Shown: positions 16,469 through 24,123 of the stretch, one piece after another | Numbering within the stretch: the stretch's first letter is position 1 | Layout of the letters: every line of letters starts with the position of its first letter | Origin: Algoriphagus hitonicola | GTDB lineage: Bacteria > Bacteroidota > Bacteroidia > Cytophagales > Cyclobacteriaceae | NCBI RefSeq assembly: GCF_900113375.1 | Contig: NZ_FOPC01000021.1 | Span: forward strand, 1-38,557 | Length of the DNA stretch: 38,557 nucleotides | Direction: 5' to 3' | The notes under the pieces: model-generated | The model's database searches: none | Seen by the model: only the letters and a program-made list of their open reading frames with translations | Told to the model about the DNA's origin: nothing | Made by a program: the position numbers and the translations under genes

Positions 16469-16728
16469 GGGTTATTGGTAATTTGACTTGTTCAATGCCG
16501 TCTATATCTTTTCTTTGAACCTTTACTATTCTTCTTGATGAGCAAGGTAGGTGCCAGATAGAAGACTAGAAAGAATCGCTTTTATTTGATGAAGAGATCA
16601 AATTGGGGCCCAAATACCCCAAGGATAGGTAATATATCTCCTTTTTTATTTAAACGGTAGATTATTTGGTTACTTATCTGTTTTTGTTTTTCTAAATTTC
16701 ACTTTGAATAATCGGACCAATCTAACCT
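16469..16728. promoter_or_regulatory. divergent promoter region between two heme lipoprotein genes
   Basis: A 260-bp AT-rich spacer between the start codons of two divergent genes, so promoters for both should lie here. I see T-rich blocks upstream of 16729 but no exact TAnnTTTG with a correctly placed TTG, so no box is called. Shared regulation of the two genes is an inference from the layout. Confidence 0.4.
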
Positions 16729-19407
16729 ATGGAAAATTTATCTCAATACCTGAAAGGGTCTTTTTTTGCTTTCTTCTTGCTTTTGGCCTTTTCCTGTCAA
16801 GAGCAAAGCGCAAGCAGGGAGCTTACCGGAAATCCAAAAATCGATAAGCTAAAACTGCCCACTGGTTTTGTGGCCGAACTGATTTACAGTCCCGGGGATC
16901 AGGATCAGGGCTCATGGGTCGCCATGACTTTTGACGACAAGGGAAGAATGATCACGGCTGATCAATATGGATTTTTATATCGATTGACTATCCCGGAGGT
17001 AGGGTCAAAGGATAGTGTGCAGGTAGAAAAAATGATTGTGGGAAATGTGGTCGAACCCCAGGTAGGGATGGGCTATGCGCAAGGTTTGCTTTATGCCTTT
17101 AACTCCATTTATGTCATGGTAAATCACCATGCCAACGAGACTTTTGAAAAAAGCACCGGGCTCTATCGGATCCAGGATTTGGATGGAGATGATCAATATG
17201 AAACGGTGGAGGAAATCCGAACTTTTGACGGGGAACCTGGAGAGCATGGGCCACATTCGATGAAATTAACCCCTGACGGAAAGCGAATAGTGCTCTCGGC
17301 AGGAAATCATGTTGACGTGCCTGAGATGGATCATTATCGGATTCCAAGAGTTTGGGATGAAGATAATTTGTTTCCACTGATCAAGGATCCACGAGGCCAT
17401 GCCAATAATCGAACGGCGCCGGGTGGATGGATTGCGACAATTGATCCTGACGGGAAAAATTGGGAAATGATCGCCGCAGGCTTTCGCAATGAATTTGATA
17501 TTGCCTACAATGAAGTGGGAGATTTGTTTACCTACGATTCGGACATGGAGTGGGATTTTGGAATGCCATGGTATAGACCTACCCGGATCAATCATGTGAC
17601 GAGTGGAGCCGAGTTTGGCTGGAGAACCGGAAATGCCAAATGGTCCCCCAATTATCCGGACAATCTTCCTGCGATTTTGAATATTGGGCAAGGATCCCCG
17701 ACCAATGTCATGTTTGGAACAGAAGCAAATTTCCCGTCTCAATATCGAAAAGCGCTCTTTGCGTTTGACTGGAGTTTTGGGATTATTTATGCGGTGCATC
17801 TGACTCCAAACGGGGCAAGCTATGATGCTACTGCTGAAGAATTTATTTCAGGATCGCCACTTCCTCTGACCGATGGCACTATTGGTCCGGATGGTGCGAT
17901 GTATTTTGCTACGGGAGGGAGAAGATTGGAGTCCGATCTCTATCGTGTGTATTACCAAGGAGAGGTAGATAGCTATCAGCCAATTACCATGGAAGAACTA
18001 CCCGAGGAAGCAAAACTTAGGAGAGAATTGGAAGAATACCACGGTAAGAATCCGGCTGCCGAAGGATTGGAACTAGCTTGGGAAAATTTGGATCATTCGG
18101 ACCGCTTTGTTCAATATGCCGCTCGAATAGCTTTGGAACATCAACCCATAGATTCTTGGAAGCAAAAAGCGCTTTCGGAATCCGATGCGGTAAGGAAAAG
18201 CCAGTCGATTTTAGCATTGGCAAGACAGGAAAGTGAGGCCGATGCTGTTCCGATGATTCAGAGTCTGATGGAAATTGACTACGAATCGCTTTCAGAAAAA
18301 GAAAAGCAGGACTTGCTTCGAACGATCGAAGTGATTTTGTATCGATTTGATGAAGCTGCAGCGCCGGTAAAACGCGATTTAATTGGGTATTTATCTCCAA
18401 ATTTTCCTGCGGAAGATAATTTACTAAACCGCTCGCTTTCAGTTCTATTGACGCATTTGGATGCTCCCGATGCAGTGGAGAAAACGCTTGCTCTGTTAAA
18501 AACCGCCAAAGATGACGAGGATTATCAGAAAACGTTTACCTCTTCCTCTGAGCTGGTTTTCCGAAATCCCCAATACGGTTTGGATATCGCAAGTATGCTG
18601 GCCAATGTCCCTCCGGCCCAAGCTACCTTCTACGCCACGGTGCTTGGCGGTGCAGATAAAGGATGGAATCCACAAATGCGGGAGGAATATTTTGCTTGGA
18701 TCAAAAACGCGCTGACCGAATACAAAGGAGGAAGGAGTTATGTGGGATTTTTGGATCGGGCTCGAAAAATGGCCTTGGCCTCAGTCGATCCAGCAGATTT
18801 TGAAAAATACGATGAGCTTTCCGGAGGAAAATTATTGACTTCCAGTGGAAATGATATTGCCGAAACGGGCATCCAACCCGAAGGGCCGGGTAGAAGTTGG
18901 TCTGTAGATGAAGCCATGGCGGCTGTAGAAACTCTCGAAAATCAAGATTATGTCCGAGGAAAGGCCATGTATCAGGCCACGCTGTGTCAGTCTTGCCATA
19001 CCATGCAGGGAGAAGGCGGCGCTGTGGGACCAGATTTGACACAATTGGGAACGAGATTTACCAAAAAAGATATTCTCGAGGCCACCATCAATCCAAGCGA
19101 TGTCATTTCGGATCAATATCATGCGACGGTTTTTGAGCTGAAAGAAGGAGGCTCCATCGTCGGGAAACTGACTGATCAGGATGAGGAAAATTACTATGTG
19201 TCCCAAAATCCATTTGCTCCGGATGATCTGCGTACAGTTCCCAAAAGCACGGTGGATTTCACTAAAAACTCAGATGTCTCGATCATGCTTCCAGGCTTGA
19301 TTAATCGCTTGAACGAGGAAGAATTGAAAGATTTGATGGCATACTTGATTTCTGGTGGGAATAAAGATCATGAAGTCTTTCAGAGCAAAGCTACCGCTAA
19401 ACGATAG
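16729..19407 (+). CDS. PVC-type propeller lipoprotein with C-terminal heme c domain
   Basis: An 892-residue protein. The lipoprotein signal ends LLAFSC. Residues about 35-415 form a sorbosone-dehydrogenase-like beta-propeller (LPTGFVAELIYSPGDQDQGSW, MTFDDKGRMITADQYGFLYR, WEMIAAGFRNEFDIAYNEVGDLF, GTIGPDGAMYFATGGRR). Residues about 430-700 are helical, with repeats resembling HEAT. The C-terminal domain holds C753-Q-S-C756-H757 followed by GEGGAVGPDLTQLGTRF, ATINPSDVISDQY and SIVGKLTDQDEENYYV, which is the 'putative heme-binding domain' found in Planctomycetes-type cytochromes. It is predicted to be a membrane-anchored periplasmic or surface redox enzyme; the substrate is unknown. It is followed after 91 nt by an S33 peptidase lipoprotein, with no strong terminator between, and is divergent from a related 1048-residue protein. 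Confidence 0.88.
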   Translation: MENLSQYLKGSFFAFFLLLAFSCQEQSASRELTGNPKIDKLKLPTGFVAELIYSPGDQDQGSWVAMTFDDKGRMITADQYGFLYRLTIPEVGSKDSVQVEKMIVGNVVEPQVGMGYAQGLLYAFNSIYVMVNHHANETFEKSTGLYRIQDLDGDDQYETVEEIRTFDGEPGEHGPHSMKLTPDGKRIVLSAGNHVDVPEMDHYRIPRVWDEDNLFPLIKDPRGHANNRTAPGGWIATIDPDGKNWEMIAAGFRNEFDIAYNEVGDLFTYDSDMEWDFGMPWYRPTRINHVTSGAEFGWRTGNAKWSPNYPDNLPAILNIGQGSPTNVMFGTEANFPSQYRKALFAFDWSFGIIYAVHLTPNGASYDATAEEFISGSPLPLTDGTIGPDGAMYFATGGRRLESDLYRVYYQGEVDSYQPITMEELPEEAKLRRELEEYHGKNPAAEGLELAWENLDHSDRFVQYAARIALEHQPIDSWKQKALSESDAVRKSQSILALARQESEADAVPMIQSLMEIDYESLSEKEKQDLLRTIEVILYRFDEAAAPVKRDLIGYLSPNFPAEDNLLNRSLSVLLTHLDAPDAVEKTLALLKTAKDDEDYQKTFTSSSELVFRNPQYGLDIASMLANVPPAQATFYATVLGGADKGWNPQMREEYFAWIKNALTEYKGGRSYVGFLDRARKMALASVDPADFEKYDELSGGKLLTSSGNDIAETGIQPEGPGRSWSVDEAMAAVETLENQDYVRGKAMYQATLCQSCHTMQGEGGAVGPDLTQLGTRFTKKDILEATINPSDVISDQYHATVFELKEGGSIVGKLTDQDEENYYVSQNPFAPDDLRTVPKSTVDFTKNSDVSIMLPGLINRLNEEELKDLMAYLISGGNKDHEVFQSKATAKR

Positions 19408-19498
19408 GACTTCTTTTGTAAAGAAGGGGTCAGTAAAAATAATACGTTGAATTCCCACTTTCTTTTTCCAAATTTATCCAAGTTAAACATCAGAGATT

Positions 19499-20530
19499 AT
19501 GAAAAAACTGCATTTTGTGTTTTTCGGAGTAGTGGGATTACTACTTTCCTGTCAATCCAAAGATCAAACCGAAGAAGTCCAATTTGAAGAAACGATCGAA
19601 ATGCCAGATGATGGTGTTCGTATGATTCCGATTTCTACGCTTAGTGGTGATTTTGAGGTTTTTACCAAACGAGTAGGGGATAACCCTACCAAAAAAGTTT
19701 TGTTGCTTCATGGCGGACCGGGAATGACTCATGAGCAATATGGGAATTTCGATCAATATTTTCCTGAAGAGGATATCGAGTTTATTTGGTACGATCAGTT
19801 GGGCTCTGCTCATTCTGATCAGCCTGAGGATTCGACGCTTTGGACGATTGATCGATTTGTCGATGAAGTGGAGCAAGTTCGTACGGCCTTGGGATTGAAT
19901 AAGGATAATTTCTATCTACTGGGCCAGTCATGGGGAGGAATGCTCGGAATGGAATATGCTTTTAAGCATCAAGACAATCTCAAAGGCTTGATCATCTGTA
20001 ATATGATGTCAAGTTTGGATGAGTATGAAAAATATGCCAAAGAAGTGCTAGGCCCTCAAATGCCTCCAAAAGTATTTGCCGAATTGATGGAAATTGAGAA
20101 AAATATGGATTTTGAAAATCCCCGCTATATGGAATTACTCGGAGAGCATCATTATCCCCAGCATGTGCTGCGGATGCCATCCAATGAATGGCCGGAAGAA
20201 ATCAACCGCATGATGTCTCAGGTCAATCCAGATGTATATGTTTACATGCAGGGATATTCCGAATTTGGAATTACTCCAGGTGCCAGTCTAAAAGGATGGG
20301 ATGTCAAAGATCAGCTAAAAAACATCACTGTGCCCACCCTTGTCGTAGGAGCGACTCACGATACGATGGATCCCGAACATATGGAATGGATGTCGACTGA
20401 AGTAGCCAACGGGCGGTTTCTACTTTGTCCAAATGGCAGTCACTTAAGCCAATACGATGATCCGGAGCACTTTTTTCCAGGAGTGATTCAGTTTATCAAA
20501 GACGTGGACTCGGGAAGTTTTGGAAAGTAA
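19499..20530 (+). CDS. proline iminopeptidase-like lipoprotein (peptidase S33, alpha/beta hydrolase)
   Basis: A 343-residue protein. The lipoprotein signal ends VGLLLSC, anchor Cys18. It has the S33 oxyanion motif HGGPG (71-75), the nucleophile elbow G-Q-S144-W-G-G, acid D288 in VGATHDTMDPEH and H315 in NGSHLSQYDDPEHF, so the catalytic triad is complete. The cap region about 170-260 is helical. Prolyl iminopeptidases release N-terminal proline from peptides; some S33 members act as lactonases or esterases, so specificity is uncertain. The lipid anchor places it in the periplasm or at the surface. It follows the heme lipoprotein gene in the same direction and may be co-transcribed. Confidence 0.88.
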   Translation: MKKLHFVFFGVVGLLLSCQSKDQTEEVQFEETIEMPDDGVRMIPISTLSGDFEVFTKRVGDNPTKKVLLLHGGPGMTHEQYGNFDQYFPEEDIEFIWYDQLGSAHSDQPEDSTLWTIDRFVDEVEQVRTALGLNKDNFYLLGQSWGGMLGMEYAFKHQDNLKGLIICNMMSSLDEYEKYAKEVLGPQMPPKVFAELMEIEKNMDFENPRYMELLGEHHYPQHVLRMPSNEWPEEINRMMSQVNPDVYVYMQGYSEFGITPGASLKGWDVKDQLKNITVPTLVVGATHDTMDPEHMEWMSTEVANGRFLLCPNGSHLSQYDDPEHFFPGVIQFIKDVDSGSFGK

Positions 20531-20540
20531 GTCTTCGATC

Positions 20541-20627
20541 CTCCAAGGATTTCAATCCCTTGGAGGCTTTGATTTTACATTTATTCGTTTGAAAAAGTGT
20601 TTTGTTTTACATTTTTTCAAACGAATA
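20541..20627. terminator. bidirectional terminator region between convergent genes
   Basis: Two hairpins lie between the convergent genes ending at 20530 and 20644. The first stem, CTCCAAGG (20541-20548) with CCTTGGAG (20558-20565), is followed by a T-rich stretch. The second is an 18-bp inverted repeat (20582-20599 with 20610-20627, one G-T pair) with a 10-nt loop, whose A/T-rich arms suit termination from either side. Confidence 0.7.
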
Positions 20628-20643
20628 TGGAAATCGATACCCC

Positions 20644-21747
20644 CTAAATCCTAAAGAAAATCCCCTTTCGATACAAGAAATAACATAATCCCCACATCCC
20701 AGCCAATGCACCAATAGAAGCGATTAGGAATAGTCCATGCTCCCCAAATCCCATCCAGCCGAAGATTCCTCCAGTGAAAATACCCACGGTCTTATTCATC
20801 CATCGTCCCAGCATTTCGGCGAAGAGATAGATGAAGATTGAATTCATTCCCACGATCAAAAAGGGGAATATGCCTTTTCTACGATTTTTGACATCTATCC
20901 ACCAGTAAAAAAATGCCAAAGCCAGAAATGCCCAGCCTCCAGAAGCAAATACAAAAGAAATGGTGCTGATCCGTTTGATAATCGGGGTGATATCTGCCAG
21001 ATCTAAGCCATAGCCAATGATCAATCCTACCAATCCAGCCAAGGCAATTGTTTTGATTTTTTCCCTAGATGCTTTTGGTGAAAGCAACAGGTTCCCGCAG
21101 ATTGCTCCCCATATTGTATGCGCTGCCGTCGGGATCGCGTTGATGGCTACCCAGCCTCCAGAGTTGATTTGACCCATAAGTAGCTGATCGGTATAGTTTC
21201 CAAAGTTGGTGCCGTGCTCAAATGGCACTTCGGGATTATATACTCTATATAGAATTTCGGTTAAAGCTAGCAGACCCAAAGACACTCCAAGTTGGACCTT
21301 CCAGCCCTTAGTCAATAGGAAATAAGTGACCAATATCGTAAAAGAAAGCTGAGTCAGTACATTCCAAAGTTCGAAAACCATTTCCCCAGAATAAACACAA
21401 TGCAGGCCTGTACCAAACAAAAATAGCATAAAGCAGCGCTTGAGAATATGCAGGGTCACTTTACTCCGATCCTCGGATAGTGCCAGTCTTTTATTCAGGG
21501 AAAAAGGCATCGCCACACCAACGATAAACATGAAAAATGGCTGGATCAAATCCCAAAATCTCAGTCCATTCCATTCATGATGGGTGAATTGGAGAAAAAA
21601 TGGATGGAGTGAATGGCCCTGCGGAAAAAGCTCCAAAAAAGCATGGTAAACCAAGGCAGCCTCGGCGACCAATAAAAACATGGTGAGTCCACGATACACG
21701 TCCAGCGAAACCAAGCGCTGGGTGGGATTGGGTGTTTGGGGATTCAT
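20644..21747 (-). CDS. DUF5009/DUF1624-type membrane acyltransferase (HGSNAT/NagX-like)
   Basis: A 367-residue multi-pass membrane protein. The N-terminal RLVSLDVYRGLTMFLLVAE is the signature start of heparan-alpha-glucosaminide N-acetyltransferase-like and DUF5009 proteins (LDxxRGxxM). A lumenal/periplasmic loop has HPFFLQFTHHEWNGLRFWDLIQPFFMF, with the His-rich motif typical of the group. About ten hydrophobic segments follow to the C-terminus (LCYFLYRKGIFFRI). It is predicted to transfer acetyl groups onto amino sugars across the inner membrane. The precise glycan is unknown. It is the last gene of a minus-strand run and is separated from the hemolysin III gene by 116 nt. Confidence 0.85.
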   Translation of the reverse strand: MNPQTPNPTQRLVSLDVYRGLTMFLLVAEAALVYHAFLELFPQGHSLHPFFLQFTHHEWNGLRFWDLIQPFFMFIVGVAMPFSLNKRLALSEDRSKVTLHILKRCFMLFLFGTGLHCVYSGEMVFELWNVLTQLSFTILVTYFLLTKGWKVQLGVSLGLLALTEILYRVYNPEVPFEHGTNFGNYTDQLLMGQINSGGWVAINAIPTAAHTIWGAICGNLLLSPKASREKIKTIALAGLVGLIIGYGLDLADITPIIKRISTISFVFASGGWAFLALAFFYWWIDVKNRRKGIFPFLIVGMNSIFIYLFAEMLGRWMNKTVGIFTGGIFGWMGFGEHGLFLIASIGALAGMWGLCYFLYRKGIFFRI

Positions 21748-21863
21748 AGTCAGGTTGTTTGGGCAACTTTAAGATACCGAACACCATATAATATTTTTCA
21801 AAAAAGTGATCAATGGACGATTTCTTTTTTGATTACCCTGGTTTTTAGAACTCACTCTGATTT

Positions 21864-22520
21864 TCAGACAATCCTAAACACAGCAACGAAATGAGAAAAA
21901 GTACCCAGCAGGACGAAAATATGCCAAATGGTATGAAAATAAAGCTTTTCGCTTTTGACATAAAAATAGACTCCAATCGTATAAGAAAGTCCACCGGCTG
22001 CAATCCAAAATAGAATTTCCAAACTCAATTTTTCGATTAGATCATTAAGAAAAAACACGGCCAGCCAGCCCATGGTCAAATAAATCACAACAGAGAGAAT
22101 TTTGAATCTTCCGGTGAAGAAAATCTTAAAAAAAGTGCCAATGATGACCGAGCTCCAGATAAGGCTTAGGAAAATGAGCGCAGTTTTTTGGTTTAGGATG
22201 GCGAGAATCATGGGGCTGTATGAACCTGCTATCAAGAAGTAAATGGAAATATGATCCCAAACCTGAAGCCGAGCTTTGACTTTGGGTTTGATGGCTGCAT
22301 GGTAAGCTGTCGAAAAGCTATACACCATCAATATACCAATGCAAAAAGAGATCGTTGCGATCAGCATCAAAATTGAGCTTTTTTCAAATGCTTCGACAAT
22401 CAAAAATGGAATAGCGACCAAACTTAAAATTAATCCAAACCCGTGAGAAAGTGCATTTGCATTTTCCTCTGAAGCGGTCTGCGGACGCTTTAATTTGGTC
22501 GAGGTATTTTTAAAAATCAC
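21864..22520 (-). CDS. hemolysin III (PAQR) family membrane protein
   Basis: A 218-residue protein with seven predicted transmembrane segments. Conserved PAQR features are present: ENANALSHGFGLILS near the N-terminus, STAYHAAI with the conserved His, and the C-terminal TIWHIFVLLGTFSHFVAV with the paired His. The family (YqfA/TrhA) is involved in membrane energy and lipid homeostasis in bacteria; the hemolysin name is historical. The start is a GTG overlapping the stop of the upstream sulfurtransferase gene (GTGA), so the two are translationally coupled. No functional tie is known. Confidence 0.9.
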   Translation of the reverse strand: MIFKNTSTKLKRPQTASEENANALSHGFGLILSLVAIPFLIVEAFEKSSILMLIATISFCIGILMVYSFSTAYHAAIKPKVKARLQVWDHISIYFLIAGSYSPMILAILNQKTALIFLSLIWSSVIIGTFFKIFFTGRFKILSVVIYLTMGWLAVFFLNDLIEKLSLEILFWIAAGGLSYTIGVYFYVKSEKLYFHTIWHIFVLLGTFSHFVAVFRIV

Positions 22521-23356
22521 GGATTGTCTGTTTTGCCGATCGGTTTGTCGTTTCTACTCCATTCACTCCAAGAGCCCGCGTAAAGTTTTGGGATCTCCAA
22601 TCCGGCATAATCCATCGCCAAAAGTGTATGACAAGCCGAAACCCCGGAGCCGCAGTGCACAATCACCTCTTCATTATCTTTTAAAACGGATTCATATTTC
22701 GATTTCAATTTCTCAGGGCTCAAAAATCGGCCATTCGCATCCATATTTTCTGTAAGCGGAATATTGATCGCTCCCGGAATATGTCCGGCGATCAAATCAA
22801 TGGGCTCTTGCTCGCCTCGGTATCGCTCTGCGGATCGGACATCGATGACTACGGTCCCATCTTTTCCTGCTTTTTTCTCTACCTCAGGCATAGAGACTAT
22901 GGGGAGTTTCCAGTTTTCAGCAGGATAGGCGGATGTTGGAGATGGTTTTGAATCTCCTTTTTCAATGGAATAACCTACCTGAATTGCCGCTTGCATTCCT
23001 CCTTCGAGCACCTGCACTTTTTCATGGCCGAGAGCTCGCACCATCCACCAAAAACGAGCGGCGGAATTCGCACCATTTTGATCATCGTAAACCACGACAT
23101 GTGTCTTGGGTTCAATTCCCAAATTGCCCAAAACAGTACAGAAGTCAGAAACTTCGGGCAGCGGATGTCGACCTCCATCTGCCAGATTTTCTTTGATGTC
23201 TGCTAATTCCAAATTAGGGTCGACAAAAACCGCCCCTCTCAAATGCTCCTGCACAAAGGTCTTTTTCGGATTGGGATTGTTTCGAGCATCGACCAGGATA
23301 AAATCGGAGTTTTGGGTTAAATCGGCTAATTGCTCGGCAGGAAGAATTGGAGACAT
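22517..23356 (-). CDS. sseA: thiosulfate/3-mercaptopyruvate sulfurtransferase (tandem rhodanese)
   Basis: A 279-residue protein with two rhodanese domains. The N-terminal structural one (about 5-125) has FILVDARNNPNPKKTF and VVVYDDQNGANSAARFWWMV. The C-terminal catalytic one (about 155-275) has VVIDVRSAERYRG and HIPGAINIP. The active-site loop is C235-G-S-G-V-S-A; CGSGV(T/S) favours 3-mercaptopyruvate sulfurtransferase over thiosulfate sulfurtransferase (CRKGVT-type). It transfers sulfane sulfur to thiol or cyanide acceptors in the cytoplasm. No signal peptide is seen. It overlaps the hemolysin III start by 4 nt. Confidence 0.92.
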   Translation of the reverse strand: MSPILPAEQLADLTQNSDFILVDARNNPNPKKTFVQEHLRGAVFVDPNLELADIKENLADGGRHPLPEVSDFCTVLGNLGIEPKTHVVVYDDQNGANSAARFWWMVRALGHEKVQVLEGGMQAAIQVGYSIEKGDSKPSPTSAYPAENWKLPIVSMPEVEKKAGKDGTVVIDVRSAERYRGEQEPIDLIAGHIPGAINIPLTENMDANGRFLSPEKLKSKYESVLKDNEEVIVHCGSGVSACHTLLAMDYAGLEIPKLYAGSWSEWSRNDKPIGKTDNP

Positions 23357-23411
23357 GATTTGCTGGATTTTTTACGTTTGGTAAATCTATCAAATCACAA
23401 GGGGAAAAGAA

Positions 23412-23438
23412 AAATCCCGCCTGTTTCAGACGGGATTT
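23412..23438 (-). terminator. rho-independent terminator after the DUF2911 gene
   Basis: AAATCCCG (23412-23419) pairs with CGGGATTT (23431-23438). The inner three pairs bring the stem to about 11 bp with one mismatch. On the minus strand it lies 29 nt after the DUF2911 stop and is followed by T-rich sequence. Confidence 0.75.
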
Positions 23439-23466
23439 CAAAATCAGAATTATTTAACAACTTTAA

Positions 23467-24063
23467 TTAGAACTGACTTTTAAATTGTTCCATTTTCTGA
23501 TCGACCATCGTGTCCACCATGAATGAAACTTTTACACCTTCCCATGCCATGGTCACTTTAGCTACCTTGTTATCTTCGGCGGAGATGTGGTATTGTAGTC
23601 GCTCGGTGTTTCCGCCTCGTTCGGTACTTGCTGTGAATGAAACCGCATCGTCTTTGGCTACTGCTTCCTCATCGATTTTTCCATCTTTCATGTAGGCAAA
23701 AACAGAAGCGGCTTTGCTATTCAAATGAACGGTCCAATCTCCAGACTCAGATGGGGTCATAAAAATTGAATATTTCCCAGCACGGATGGTTTTACCTCCT
23801 ACGCTCACGGGTGTGCTAAACTCAATAATCGTTTGAGCGTTGGCGCCAGCTCTCCAAGTTACTCCGTATTTTTCGATTTCTCCGAAGATTTTCCGGCCTT
23901 TTACCGCAGGTGAAGAATAATCGATGTTGATTTTGGTAAATCCCACGACCTGAGAAACTGACGCGGCAGGGCTGAGAGCAGGACTTTGTAGTTGTGCTTG
24001 GGCAGTTACACTTGCCACTAAAATCAAGGCAAAAGCCAAGAGGAATTGGGTGATTTTTTTCAT
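23467..24063 (-). CDS. DUF2911 family secreted protein
   Basis: A 198-residue protein with a signal peptide (MKKITQFLLAFALILVASVTAQA, cleavage near 23). The mature start LQSPALSPAASVSQVVGFTKINIDYSSPAVKGRKIFG is diagnostic for DUF2911, followed by WRAGANAQTIIEF, AGKYSIFMTPSESGDWTVHLN and the C-terminal VSFMVDTMV. The family is common in Bacteroidetes and is exported; its function is unknown. It has its own terminator and is not evidently in an operon. Confidence 0.92.
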   Translation of the reverse strand: MKKITQFLLAFALILVASVTAQAQLQSPALSPAASVSQVVGFTKINIDYSSPAVKGRKIFGEIEKYGVTWRAGANAQTIIEFSTPVSVGGKTIRAGKYSIFMTPSESGDWTVHLNSKAASVFAYMKDGKIDEEAVAKDDAVSFTASTERGGNTERLQYHISAEDNKVAKVTMAWEGVKVSFMVDTMVDQKMEQFKSQF

Positions 24064-24123
24064 GGATTTTTTGGATTTGGGTTAATTAGTTTGGATTGCT
24101 AACTGATTTTCGGAACAGATGTT

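Noticed and set aside
17266..17799. 177-residue minus-strand ORF inside the heme lipoprotein gene
   Set aside because: Antisense shadow of a clearly coding region with intact domains; no signal or family features.
19409..19432. hairpin-like sequence after the heme lipoprotein gene (GACTTCTTT/AAAGAAGG)
   Set aside because: The stem is imperfect and no T-run follows, so it was not called as a terminator.
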